NCBI GenBank assembly: GCA_910575155.1
Contig: CAJTDX010000001.1
Location: forward strand, 1 to 64,000
Length of the DNA: 64,000 nt
Origin: Lachnospiraceae bacterium
GTDB taxonomy: Bacteria; Bacillota; Clostridia; Lachnospirales; Lachnospiraceae
Reading direction: 5' to 3'
Of the stretch, positions 7,469 to 14,909 are shown in pieces (position 1 is the first letter of the stretch; every line of letters starts with the position of its first letter). The notes under the pieces were generated by a model. The model was not told the origin of the DNA, ran no database searches, and was given only the letters and a program-made list of their open reading frames with translations. The translations under genes were made by a program, and so were the position numbers.

Positions 7469-8848
7469 TTATCTGCCCATTCCATACGCTCTGCTCTGCT
7501 GTTTTTCACTCTGTGCGATTCGTTCCAATTCCCTTGCATTTGTCACAATAATATCAATTTTGTCTACCCCGACATATTGTTTCACACGCTCAAAATCATC
7601 CGCTTTTTCCTGCAACTGTTCTAATTTTACATACTGCTGATGTACCTTACTTTTATAGAAATCAATATCCTCTGCCTGTTTTGTGACTTTTGCCTTTAAC
7701 TGCTTAATCTGATCCATGAGGTTGACACATTTTATCGTAAGGCTTTTTACAATTTCTTTCAGCCTTTCCACAAGCGGCATAGCGTTCTTTTCCCGATAAG
7801 TCTTTGCGCTCATTAGTGCAGTTGGCTCCGGCAACTGCCATCTTGCATCTTCATCATAGACATATATGTTACGTTCCAACGCTACTTTAGAATCAGCCAT
7901 TTTCTCAATATCCTGCTGTAACTTTTTCTGATGCTGTTCCAATGCTTTATTATCAGACATCAGCTTTTCTCTGTTCTCTATCAATCCATCCGCCTGTTCC
8001 CTTAATAAATCATTGGTTGCGGAAAGCTCTGTTGTTTCTTGCCGGACAGCTTCATTCTCATGCTTTATCTTCTCCATTTCATTTTCAGCCAAGACTTGCT
8101 GATAAATAATGTGGGATAATTCCGCTTTATTACTGGATACCGCCTTTTCCAAATTTACGACTTCTTTCGCTCTCTCCTGTTTCTCAAAATCTAATACAGA
8201 TAAATGCTTATTGTGCGTTCCCATCTGTTTCCACCGTACCCCATATCTTTCCGCAACTTTTGAAAGTTCCTGCTTTTCTGATTCTATCCATTGATTCCAC
8301 TCCGTTGCGCTTCTTGTGCCGCCTTTAAACCCCTGCTCTGCCAGCGCACCTTTCAGTGATACTCTCGTATCAAGTCCACGGTTGCTGTTACGGATAAATG
8401 GAACAAAATCAATATGAACGTGCGGTGTTTCCTCATCCATATGCAGATGCGCCGAGAACACATATAGATTCGGATTTCTTTTCTGAAAATCTTCCATAAA
8501 TTCTATCAGTATATTTTTTGCAAGCTGCCCTTCTTCACTTTTGGCGTTCGTATCATCCTTATTTCCAATCTGAAGAATAACCTCGTGAAATAATTTCTCT
8601 TGCTTGCTCTGCCTTATCTTCTCATAATAATTGTCAATTTTCCGGTCACTCCGTTTCTGCTTTGCATTGTAACGCTCCAGCGCATCATCAAATAATTCGT
8701 GATATACCTTTTTAATATCTAAATGGCAGAACTCCATATTATATTTGCTCCGTTCCTTATCCACATTCTTTGCGCTGAAAGTCCTCGTATTATGGCTGAC
8801 AGAACCTTTTCCCATCATGCCGCTAATTGTCCTCTCCAATAATTTCAC
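7469..8848 (-). CDS. MobV-family relaxase (Mob/Pre)
   Basis: Up to 459 residues. The signature HLHMDEETPHVHIDFVP near residue 135 is the metal-binding histidine motif of MobV relaxases, and the N-terminus has the family's SVSHNTRTF region. The C-terminal half (~200-459) is a long coiled coil. The enzyme nicks oriT and starts transfer using a helper conjugation system. The start is uncertain: GTG 8848, a TTG seven bases downstream, or tandem ATGs near 8815-8818. Confidence 0.9.
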   Translation of the reverse strand: MKLLERTISGMMGKGSVSHNTRTFSAKNVDKERSKYNMEFCHLDIKKVYHELFDDALERYNAKQKRSDRKIDNYYEKIRQSKQEKLFHEVILQIGNKDDTNAKSEEGQLAKNILIEFMEDFQKRNPNLYVFSAHLHMDEETPHVHIDFVPFIRNSNRGLDTRVSLKGALAEQGFKGGTRSATEWNQWIESEKQELSKVAERYGVRWKQMGTHNKHLSVLDFEKQERAKEVVNLEKAVSSNKAELSHIIYQQVLAENEMEKIKHENEAVRQETTELSATNDLLREQADGLIENREKLMSDNKALEQHQKKLQQDIEKMADSKVALERNIYVYDEDARWQLPEPTALMSAKTYREKNAMPLVERLKEIVKSLTIKCVNLMDQIKQLKAKVTKQAEDIDFYKSKVHQQYVKLEQLQEKADDFERVKQYVGVDKIDIIVTNARELERIAQSEKQQSRAYGMGR

Positions 8849-8884
8849 ACCTTCCTATCTTCTCTATTCTTATCTGTTATATTT

Positions 8885-9146
8885 GTGCCGATAGGCACAG
8901 CCTTTGTTACTTTCTGCGAAAGTAACGCAAAAGCACTTTCGACAGGCTACGCTCTATCAAAAGTGCCTTTGCGCCCTGCCGGGGGCATTGCCACGCTTAC
9001 GCTGGCAAATAACTTTGCCTTTTCATCTACTCGCTTCATCCATGCGAAAGCGCATCTCAATCAAGTCCGCAACAATGCAAAGTCTATATATTTTGCAACC
9101 TTGCAATATTCATCTCCGCAAAATCTTTATAGTCTGCATTGTTGCG
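8885..9146. other. Structured intergenic region, candidate oriT
   Basis: No gene fits 8849-9158, but it is packed with inverted repeats: GTGCC/GGCAC (8885-8898), GTTACTTTC/GAAAGTAAC (8906-8914 and 8918-8926), GCACTTTCGA/TCAAAAGTGC (8933-8942 and 8957-8966) and a perfect 12-bp pair CGCAACAATGCA/TGCATTGTTGCG (9068-9079 and 9135-9146). It lies just upstream of the MobV gene, the usual place for a MobV oriT. A known nick sequence was not recognised. Confidence 0.45.
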
Positions 9147-9158
9147 TTCTTCCTTTTA

Positions 9159-9807
9159 TTACGGCTTGACCTTATCCAATTCCCAATACCAAGAATTGTT
9201 TATCTTCCTCGCCCGAATGCCAAGCTCCCTTTTTGCATTTTCCAATGTCCTCTTTGAAATTCCCTGCTCGTCAGCCATATCAAAAATCTCATTGCTCTGA
9301 ATTGCATCAGAAGTCAAAGCCAGTTCCCTAAGCAATCGCTTCGCCTGTTCCATTTTATTTGCTTTTGGGGCAATGCCGCCTAAGACTTCATCAGCCGTAA
9401 TCTCATAATCACCAAGCCATTGAAAACCATCCTCCGACAATGCAAATGCCTTCGGGTGTCCAAATGCTGCAAGATTATTTTTTATTTGCACCACTGCTCT
9501 AATATTTGGTTCTCCTTCAACCCTGCCCACCAATAATACGCTTCTTGCTACTGCGAAGAAATCAATCGAACCCATGCCCCGATACGCAGCCTTATTTCCT
9601 GCCGCTTTATTCATGTGACCGATAAGAATGATTGCACACTGATATTTCTCTGCTAACGCTCCTAATTTCTTCGTCATATCCCTTGCTTCATTTGCTCTGT
9701 TCATATCCATACCGCCACCAAGATATGCCTGTATTGGATCTAAAATTAACATTCTTGCTTTCGTCTTCACAATCGCCTTTTCCAATCGTTCATCAACCAT
9801 AGATAAT
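9159..9807 (-). pseudogene. RecA-like AAA ATPase, C-terminal part, split by IS
   Basis: Encodes the C-terminal ~215 residues of a RepA/AAA_25-type ATPase. Walker B-like LILDPIQAYLGGG and IILIGHMNKAAGNKA are visible, then a C-terminal winged-helix region (SNEIFDMADEQGISKRTL). Removing the IS and one copy of the duplicated AAT restores an uninterrupted frame (KEKSLLSMVDERLEKA). The original protein probably served replication or transfer of the excised element. Starts predicted inside the IS end are artefacts. Confidence 0.85.
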
Positions 9808-9885
9808 GGTGTTAGTATATAAGTGTGGACAGGAAAAGTCGAACAATCTATACTATCAAGTGAAAGAATAAAGGAGATGAAATGT

Positions 9886-10164
9886 ATGGCCAAAAACCAA
9901 AAATCTTATACCCCGGAATTTAAACAGCAGATCGTGGATCTGTACAATTCTGGAGGAACTTCGTATCCACAACTGGAACGTGAGTATGGCGTAAATCGGA
10001 GCACTATAAGCGGCTGGGTAAAGCAGCTTTCCCCAATTCGTGTATCAGAGGGTGAAACGGTTACCCTCAAGGAGTACAAGGCTCTCCAAAAAGAAATCCA
10101 ACGCCTTAAGATTGAGAATGAAATATTAAAAAAAGCGACCGCCATATTCGCAAAAGAACAATAG
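9886..10164 (+). CDS. IS3-family transposase OrfA (HTH)
   Basis: About 92 residues with the HTH_Tnp_1 pattern (YTPEFKQQIVDLYNSGG ... YGVNRSTISGWVKQL) and a C-terminal leucine-zipper-like helix. Start ATG 9886 has AAGGAG (9871-9876) nine bases upstream. Near its end the run A AAA AAA G (10128-10135) is a classic slippery site for -1 frameshifting into orfB. Confidence 0.9.
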   Translation: MAKNQKSYTPEFKQQIVDLYNSGGTSYPQLEREYGVNRSTISGWVKQLSPIRVSEGETVTLKEYKALQKEIQRLKIENEILKKATAIFAKEQ

Positions 10165-10229
10165 CCGAAATTGTTGCATTTATCCAGAATCACTTAACCA
10201 CCTACTCTGTATCCCAGCTTTGCAGTGCC

Positions 10230-11039
10230 TTGAAATTTCCAATGAGTACTTATTACAAAGCTCTGGTTTTTGTACCTTCAAACAAGCAGAAAGAGTACGA
10301 AAAATTTGGTCAGCAGGTGAAACGGGCATATGAGGATTCAAAACAAAGATATGGGGCTGTAAAAATATGTCGTATCCTTAATGATGGCGGAACATCCTGT
10401 AGCGTAAAACGGGTGCAAAGACATATGGCAGAGCAAGGGCTTCGTTCCATAGTAGTAAAGAAATATAATCATCATGCCAACCATGGTACCATACCAAACG
10501 GTAAAGTAAATATCCTAAAGCGCGATTTTCAGGCAGATACGATCCATCAAAAATGGTGTACAGATATCACATATATCCATGTGCAGAAGGAAGGATGGAC
10601 TTATCTGGCATCTGTTATGGACCTGTGCAGCCGCAAAATCATTGGGTATGCCTATGGGACATCTATGACAGCAGACCTGGCAGTGAAAGCGGTAGAAAAT
10701 GCCTGCCTGAACGTCAGGGATACAAAAGGGATCCTTTTGCACAGCGACCTTGGAAGTCAGTATACGAGCCAGGTGTTTGAAGATTGCCTAAACAGGAAAG
10801 GAATCCAGCATTCCTTTAGCCGTAAAGGAAATCCATACGATAATGCTTGTATCGAATCCTTCCATTCTGTATTGAAAAAGGAAGAAATATATCTTCATAC
10901 TTACCAAGATACAAAGGAAGCTCGTAGAGCAATCTTTGAATACATAGAGGGATGGTATAACCGAAAAAGAATACATAGCGCAATTGGTTACATAACGCCT
11001 CAGCAAAAGGAGGATGAGGAACTCAAAAAAGCAGCATAA
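10230..11039 (+). CDS. IS3-family transposase OrfB (DDE integrase core)
   Basis: About 269 residues from the first ATG, with an HTH_21 region followed by the rve catalytic core: TDITYIH (first D), LLHSDLGSQYTS (second D) and a C-terminal E in NACIESFHSVLKKE. The frame is open upstream to the orfA slippery site at 10128-10135, so the functional enzyme is probably the OrfAB fusion made by a -1 shift. Confidence 0.9.
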   Translation: MKFPMSTYYKALVFVPSNKQKEYEKFGQQVKRAYEDSKQRYGAVKICRILNDGGTSCSVKRVQRHMAEQGLRSIVVKKYNHHANHGTIPNGKVNILKRDFQADTIHQKWCTDITYIHVQKEGWTYLASVMDLCSRKIIGYAYGTSMTADLAVKAVENACLNVRDTKGILLHSDLGSQYTSQVFEDCLNRKGIQHSFSRKGNPYDNACIESFHSVLKKEEIYLHTYQDTKEARRAIFEYIEGWYNRKRIHSAIGYITPQQKEDEELKKAA

Positions 11040-11078
11040 TCTTTCGACTTTTTTTGTCTAAAGTATTGACATAGGTCC

Positions 11079-11425
11079 AATAAAGATTTTTCCTTTTCAT
11101 CAATAACCAATATCCTCTCACAGTCTGCTCCTGCCAGCTCCAATCTTGGTTTAACTGTATCTGCCAAACCATCTTCCGCACTCTGGTAAATTACATTCAC
11201 TGGCTCAGACAATTTCATCTCACTGTCTAATCCCTCTCCCTTTGATAGCCATGCCGCTATATTCAGCACAAGCGTTGTTTTTCCATCGCCCGGATCGCCT
11301 TGAATGATTGTCAGCTTTCCATAGGGGATAAACGGATACCACAACCAAGAAACTTCCTGCGACTGTATCTCCGACATTTTTATCATCTGTAAACCATTTT
11401 TTGTTTCTTCCATCATGCCCTCCAT
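11079..11425 (-). pseudogene. RecA-like AAA ATPase, N-terminal part, split by IS
   Basis: N-terminal ~115 residues of the ATPase whose remainder is at 9159-9807. It contains Walker A GDPGDGKTT near residue 45 and VNVIYQSAEDG. After the AAT duplication the frame runs into IS sequence and ends there. The GGAGG site at about 11419 favours the ATGs at 11416 or 11413 over 11425 as the start. Confidence 0.85.
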
Positions 11426-11436
11426 TGTTAAAAAAT

Positions 11437-11545
11437 TATTGTCGTTGGAAGAAACCTCTGCTATACTTGTATTGTGATTACTGATAACAGAGGTTTTCCA
11501 GTTATCATAAGTCCTGACAGTTGCCGCTGTTAGGGCTTTTTTTGT
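11437..11545. promoter_or_regulatory. Hairpins between integrase and ATPase genes
   Basis: Two structures fill this gap. AACCTCTG/CAGAGGTT forms an 8-bp inverted repeat around 11453-11496. A second hairpin, CCTGACAG/CTGTTAGG (11512-11532), is followed on the plus strand by a T run (11536-11543), so it looks like a terminator opposite to the genes around it, overlapping the integrase 3' end. It could block an antisense transcript or be part of an origin or leader RNA. Confidence 0.4.
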
Positions 11546-12588
11546 TGATTCAGCATATCCGCTACCTGTCTTTGCTGATTAGGATATAAATGCCCATAAG
11601 TATTCAATGTGATTTTTATATCCTTATGTCCTAACCGTTCTTTAATAATCAACGGTTGTACGCCCTGATTGATGAGATATGCTACGCTGCTGTGACGAAT
11701 ATCATGGACACGTATCTTTTTCACTCCTGCCTTTTCCGCCTGCCGCTTTAGCTTATGCTGCACTGCTTCAGCAACGATAGGAAAGATACGTTCATCATCC
11801 GGCAGCTTATATAACTTATCTACATATTCTTTTATTTCCTGTGTCAAGAACTCCGGCAATTCAATTACTCGCACAGATTGTTCCGTTTTTGGCACTGTAA
11901 TTACATCACGCCGCTCCGTCCGATAATAGGTCTTTGTGATGCTCATGCGGTTGTTCTGAAAATCTACGTCCGATTTTGTTAAGGCAAGTAGTTCTCCTTC
12001 CCTAATTCCTGTCCAGAACAGAATTTCAAAAATCACATAATAGCGGCTCCCAACCTCAATCGTGCCAATAAATTTGTCGTATTCCTCTTTTGTCCAAAAT
12101 TCCAGCTTATCCGCATCCGGCTTTCCCATCTTTTTCACTCTCTTGCATGGATTGTTTGACAAATTGTAAATACTGCTTGCATGAGTGAATAATGCAGTGA
12201 TTTGATTTTGCACCATGCGAAGATAAGTCTGCGCATACCCTTTTTCTCTCATTGCATTCTGCCACTGTATAATATCTGATGGAGTAATCTCATTCATTTT
12301 CTTATTTTCAAAATACGGAAGAATATGAGCTTCTATCATGTACCTTTTATTCTTAATTGAACGCTCTTTCAGCTCACCTTCCTTATCACGAAAATAAATT
12401 TCAACGAATGCTCCCAATGCCATATCCATGTTGGCATTAGCGGATAATTTGAAATTATTTTCCCACTCCAACGCTTCTTTCTTTGTTTTAAACCCACGTT
12501 TCTGCTTTTTCTTCTTGTTGCCCTGCCAATCCTCATAGTAGAACAGGCTTAACCAAGTATTCCTTTTTTCATCCTTATATGCTGGCAT
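11530..12588 (-). CDS. Tyrosine integrase of the tuf-specific element
   Basis: About 352 residues. The N-terminal arm-binding domain (MPAYKDEKRNTWLSLFYYED) is followed by an SAM-like core-binding domain and the catalytic domain with R (TGIREGEL), HxxR (HDIRHSSVAYLI), H (LGHKDIK) and the tyrosine in TLNTYGHLYP. Start ATG 12588 has AAGGAGGG eight bases upstream; the longer open frame lacks such a site. It is the enzyme that would recombine the 89-bp repeats in tuf. Direct AGAACCA repeats at both ends could be its arm sites. Confidence 0.9.
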   Translation of the reverse strand: MPAYKDEKRNTWLSLFYYEDWQGNKKKKQKRGFKTKKEALEWENNFKLSANANMDMALGAFVEIYFRDKEGELKERSIKNKRYMIEAHILPYFENKKMNEITPSDIIQWQNAMREKGYAQTYLRMVQNQITALFTHASSIYNLSNNPCKRVKKMGKPDADKLEFWTKEEYDKFIGTIEVGSRYYVIFEILFWTGIREGELLALTKSDVDFQNNRMSITKTYYRTERRDVITVPKTEQSVRVIELPEFLTQEIKEYVDKLYKLPDDERIFPIVAEAVQHKLKRQAEKAGVKKIRVHDIRHSSVAYLINQGVQPLIIKERLGHKDIKITLNTYGHLYPNQQRQVADMLNQQKKP

Positions 12589-12601
12589 CTGTTTTCCCTC
12601 C

Positions 12602-12796
12602 TTATGCTGTCTGCATTGTTTCATAACCGTAGAACTTCTTTTCCCAAAATGCTCTGGGAACTTTCCCTGCCACAATAATAAAGCCAGATTTCTCCAACTC
12701 TCCATTAAGCTGACGAATGACCTTATAAGCATGTCCTTTAGAAATTCCCAACTCATTAGCCACATCTTCCGCATCCATCATGTAATTTGACTTCAT
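12602..12796 (-). CDS. Excisionase-like HTH protein
   Basis: A 64-residue protein with a helix-turn-helix (AEDVANELGISKGHAYKVIR) similar to small DNA-binding proteins next to integrases in clostridial elements. It has AAGGAGG upstream of its ATG, lies 13 bp before the integrase start and shares its promoter. It most likely directs excision. Confidence 0.75.
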   Translation of the reverse strand: MKSNYMMDAEDVANELGISKGHAYKVIRQLNGELEKSGFIIVAGKVPRAFWEKKFYGYETMQTA

Positions 12797-12822
12797 ATAA
12801 CCCTCCTTACAATTTGAATTTT

Positions 12823-12911
12823 AATAGAAATATTTAATTTCTTGTATTTTTATCATAATATCTGTTTTTAGATATGTCAAGTAAAAATATTAAAATTTGA
12901 ATATTTCTATT
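12823..12911. promoter_or_regulatory. Divergent control region with inverted operators
   Basis: AATAGAAATATT at 12823-12834 and its exact reverse complement AATATTTCTATT at 12900-12911 bracket the promoter of the excisionase-integrase operon. The pair is a good candidate for binding by the XRE repressor encoded to the right. Confidence 0.6.
12852..12880 (-). promoter_or_regulatory. Sigma-A promoter of excisionase-integrase operon
   Basis: Consensus TTGACA (12875-12880), exactly 17 bp, then TATGAT (12852-12857). The spacer holds its own small inverted repeat TATCT/AGATA, possibly another regulator site. Confidence 0.8.
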
Positions 12912-12931
12912 TATTATTGTTAAAATTGTGG

Positions 12932-12937
12932 TATAAT
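12932..12937 (+). promoter_or_regulatory. -10 box of repressor promoter
   Basis: TATAAT 29 bp upstream of the repressor start codon at 12966, without a good -35 box at the usual distance. Confidence 0.45.
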
Positions 12938-12965
12938 AATTAAAAATCCAATGCGAGGTGAGAAT

Positions 12966-13466
12966 ATGCGAATAGCGCATTATTTACATGTAGACAAACG
13001 TTTGAAGTCCTTCCGTATGGGAGCTGATATGTCTCAAAAAGAAATGGCTGCGAAGTTGGAGCTGTCTGTTCCGACTTATTCTAATTACGAAAACGGTTAT
13101 AGTGAACCGCCTATGGAGGTAATACAAAAATTTTGTTCCATTATTGGTATTAAAGAAGAACTATTTTTTGGATACACAATTAAACCCAACGAAGAATTGA
13201 GCATTAATACATATTCAGATATTTTAAAGGTAATCATGGAATTGATAAGAGCAGGTATTCCTGTAGAATGTTCCACATCCGTCAATACTGCTACAAGACG
13301 CCTAGTGGCATCCATTAACATAGAAAGTCCGCAGATTGCATCTCTTGTATCTCGTTGGAACGAATTGAACAAAGAATTGGAAACCGAAAAAATTGACAGT
13401 GACGAATACAACATATGGATAGACAGTTTGATGAACTCATTTAATATTCCAGTAGAGAACTATTAG
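12966..13466 (+). CDS. XRE-family repressor of the element
   Basis: About 166 residues with an N-terminal helix-turn-helix (MSQKEMAAKLELSVPTYSNY). It is the only intact plus-strand gene of the element outside the IS and is divergent from the excisionase-integrase operon, the usual layout for a switch regulator. ATG 12966 follows GAGGTGAG. A decayed copy of its 3' end lies at 207-391. Confidence 0.8.
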   Translation: MRIAHYLHVDKRLKSFRMGADMSQKEMAAKLELSVPTYSNYENGYSEPPMEVIQKFCSIIGIKEELFFGYTIKPNEELSINTYSDILKVIMELIRAGIPVECSTSVNTATRRLVASINIESPQIASLVSRWNELNKELETEKIDSDEYNIWIDSLMNSFNIPVENY

Positions 13467-13502
13467 AAGATATTTTGGATATATTTTACTGATGAACAAA
13501 TT

Positions 13503-13526
13503 TTTTAGAACCATATTAGAACCACA
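13503..13526. repeat. Arm-type integrase site, right end
   Basis: Two AGAACCA half-sites 10 bp apart, same as 427-450 and close to 686-709, 23 bp from the right attachment core. Confidence 0.5.
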
Positions 13527-13549
13527 GAGCATTTTTGAATTGTTTCACA

Positions 13550-13638
13550 ACGTAAAAAGGCTTTCGGAGAAATCCCCGAAAGCCTTGATTTTACTGAATA
13601 AATTATAATTACTCAATGATAGTAGCAACCCTGCCAGA
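13550..13638. repeat. Right attachment repeat (attR) in tuf 3' end
   Basis: 89 bp identical to 474-562, covering the last 30 bp of tuf and its terminator. Because the repeat includes the stop codon and terminator, insertion leaves tuf intact. Confidence 0.8.
13553..13586 (-). terminator. tuf rho-independent terminator
   Basis: Stem AAGGCTTTCGG/CCGAAAGCCTT with an eight-base loop and a T run after it on the minus strand, 23 bp beyond the tuf stop. Confidence 0.85.
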
Positions 13639-14796
13639 ACCTACTGTACGTCCACCCTCACGGATAGCGAATGTAAGACCCTGCTCCATAGCGATCGGAT
13701 GAATCAGCTCAATGCTCATCTCTACGTTATCACCAGGCATACACATTTCTGTTCCGTCCGGCAAGTTGCAGACACCTGTTACGTCAGTTGTTCTGAAGTA
13801 GAACTGAGGTCTGTAGTTGTTGAAGAACGGTGTATGACGTCCACCTTCATCTTTGGTCAGAACATATACCTGAGCGGTAAACTTGGTATGGCAGGTAACA
13901 GTACCTGGTTTAGACAAAACCTGTCCTCTTTCGATTTCTGTTCTCTGAATACCACGAAGCAGCGCGCCAATGTTATCACCAGCCTGAGCTTCGTCTAACA
14001 GCTTACGGAACATTTCGATACCAGTTACAACTGTCTTCTTGGTCTCTTCTTTGATACCAACGATTTCAACTTCCTCGTTTACATGCAGAACACCACGCTC
14101 TACTCTACCGGTAGCAACCGTTCCACGGCCGGTAATGGTAAAGATATCCTCGATAGGCATCAGGAATGGCTGGTCAGTTGCACGCTGAGGATCCGGAATA
14201 TGCTCGTCTACTGCTGCCATCAGTTCCATAACCTTGTCGCCCCATTCTCCACTTGGATCTTCCAGAGCTTTCAGTGCGGAACCCTTGATGATCGGGCAGT
14301 CTGTAAATTCATACTCTTCCAGAATTTCAGTAATTTCCATCTCTACTAATTCAAGCAACTCTTCGTCGTCAACCATGTCGCATTTGTTCATGAATACAAC
14401 AATATAAGGCACGCCTACCTGACGGGATAACAGAATGTGCTCTTTGGTCTGGGCCATAACACCGTCAGTTGCAGCAACAACAAGGATTGCTCCGTCCATC
14501 TGAGCCGCGCCAGTGATCATGTTCTTTACATAGTCGGCATGGCCCGGGCAGTCAACATGTGCATAATGTCTCTTATCTGTCTCATACTCAACGTGAGCTG
14601 TAGAAATCGTAATACCTCTTTCTCTCTCTTCCGGAGCTTTGTCGATATTTTCAAAATCAGTAGCTTCATTTCCAGCAACTCTTTCAGATAAAACCTTTGT
14701 GATCGCTGCTGTTAAAGTAGTTTTACCATGGTCTACATGACCAATGGTTCCGATATTACAATGCGGTTTAGTTCTCTCAAATTTAGCTTTAGCCAT
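13609..14796 (-). CDS. tuf: Elongation factor Tu
   Basis: 395 residues, full length. G1 [10 protein letters not shown]3 DCPGH and G4 NKCD are all present, followed by the two beta-barrel domains and the conserved C-terminus [17 protein letters not shown]. It delivers aminoacyl-tRNA to the ribosome. It is the last gene of the str operon and also has its own promoter. AAGGAGG precedes the start. The 3' end is the insertion site of the element to its left. Confidence 0.98.
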   Translation of the reverse strand: MAKAKFERTKPHCNIGTIGHVDHGKTTLTAAITKVLSERVAGNEATDFENIDKAPEERERGITISTAHVEYETDKRHYAHVDCPGHADYVKNMITGAAQMDGAILVVAATDGVMAQTKEHILLSRQVGVPYIVVFMNKCDMVDDEELLELVEMEITEILEEYEFTDCPIIKGSALKALEDPSGEWGDKVMELMAAVDEHIPDPQRATDQPFLMPIEDIFTITGRGTVATGRVERGVLHVNEEVEIVGIKEETKKTVVTGIEMFRKLLDEAQAGDNIGALLRGIQRTEIERGQVLSKPGTVTCHTKFTAQVYVLTKDEGGRHTPFFNNYRPQFYFRTTDVTGVCNLPDGTEMCMPGDNVEMSIELIHPIAMEQGLTFAIREGGRTVGSGRVATIIE

Positions 14797-14862
14797 TTTA
14801 TAACGTCCTCCTTAATTTTCTGCCCCTTTGGGCTGTCTCATAATATAAATCAGCTATTTATG

Positions 14863-14891
14863 ATTATATTCGATAATCATTGGATTTTCAA
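14863..14891 (-). promoter_or_regulatory. Internal sigma-A promoter for tuf
   Basis: TTGAAA (14886-14891), 17 bp, TATAAT (14863-14868) in the 113-bp gap between fusA and tuf. It would allow extra tuf expression independent of the operon promoter. Confidence 0.75.
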
Positions 14892-14909
14892 GTGTTTTCT
14901 TTACTTTCC

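Larger units (their letters stand above)
9808..11078 (+). mobile_element. IS3-family insertion sequence, 1271 bp
   Basis: Two overlapping genes, orfA and orfB, typical of IS3 elements. The ends form imperfect 36-bp terminal inverted repeats that both begin with GG and share AAAAGTCGAA at their inner end. Flanking AAT at 9805-9807 and 11079-11081 is a 3-bp target duplication. The IS lies in the opposite orientation to the ATPase gene it interrupts. Both genes are intact, so it may still be active. Confidence 0.9.
563..13638. mobile_element. Integrative mobilizable element inserted at tuf 3' end
   Basis: The element lies between 89-bp direct repeats derived from the tuf 3' end. It carries a tyrosine integrase, excisionase-like protein, XRE repressor, RecA-like ATPase (broken by an IS), MobV relaxase and a cargo of retron, R-M and SEFIR genes. 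There is no type IV secretion system, so it can be at most mobilizable. Because the integrase and repressor sit next to tuf, the regulatory end is the right end. Confidence 0.8.

Noticed and set aside
8885-9257. Plus-strand frames between MobV and the ATPase gene
   Set aside because: They run through the inverted-repeat region, have no ribosome binding site and overlap the ATPase 3' end.
11512-11543. Terminator of the integrase gene
   Set aside because: The T run follows the stem on the plus strand, opposite to the integrase; listed only as a structured region.
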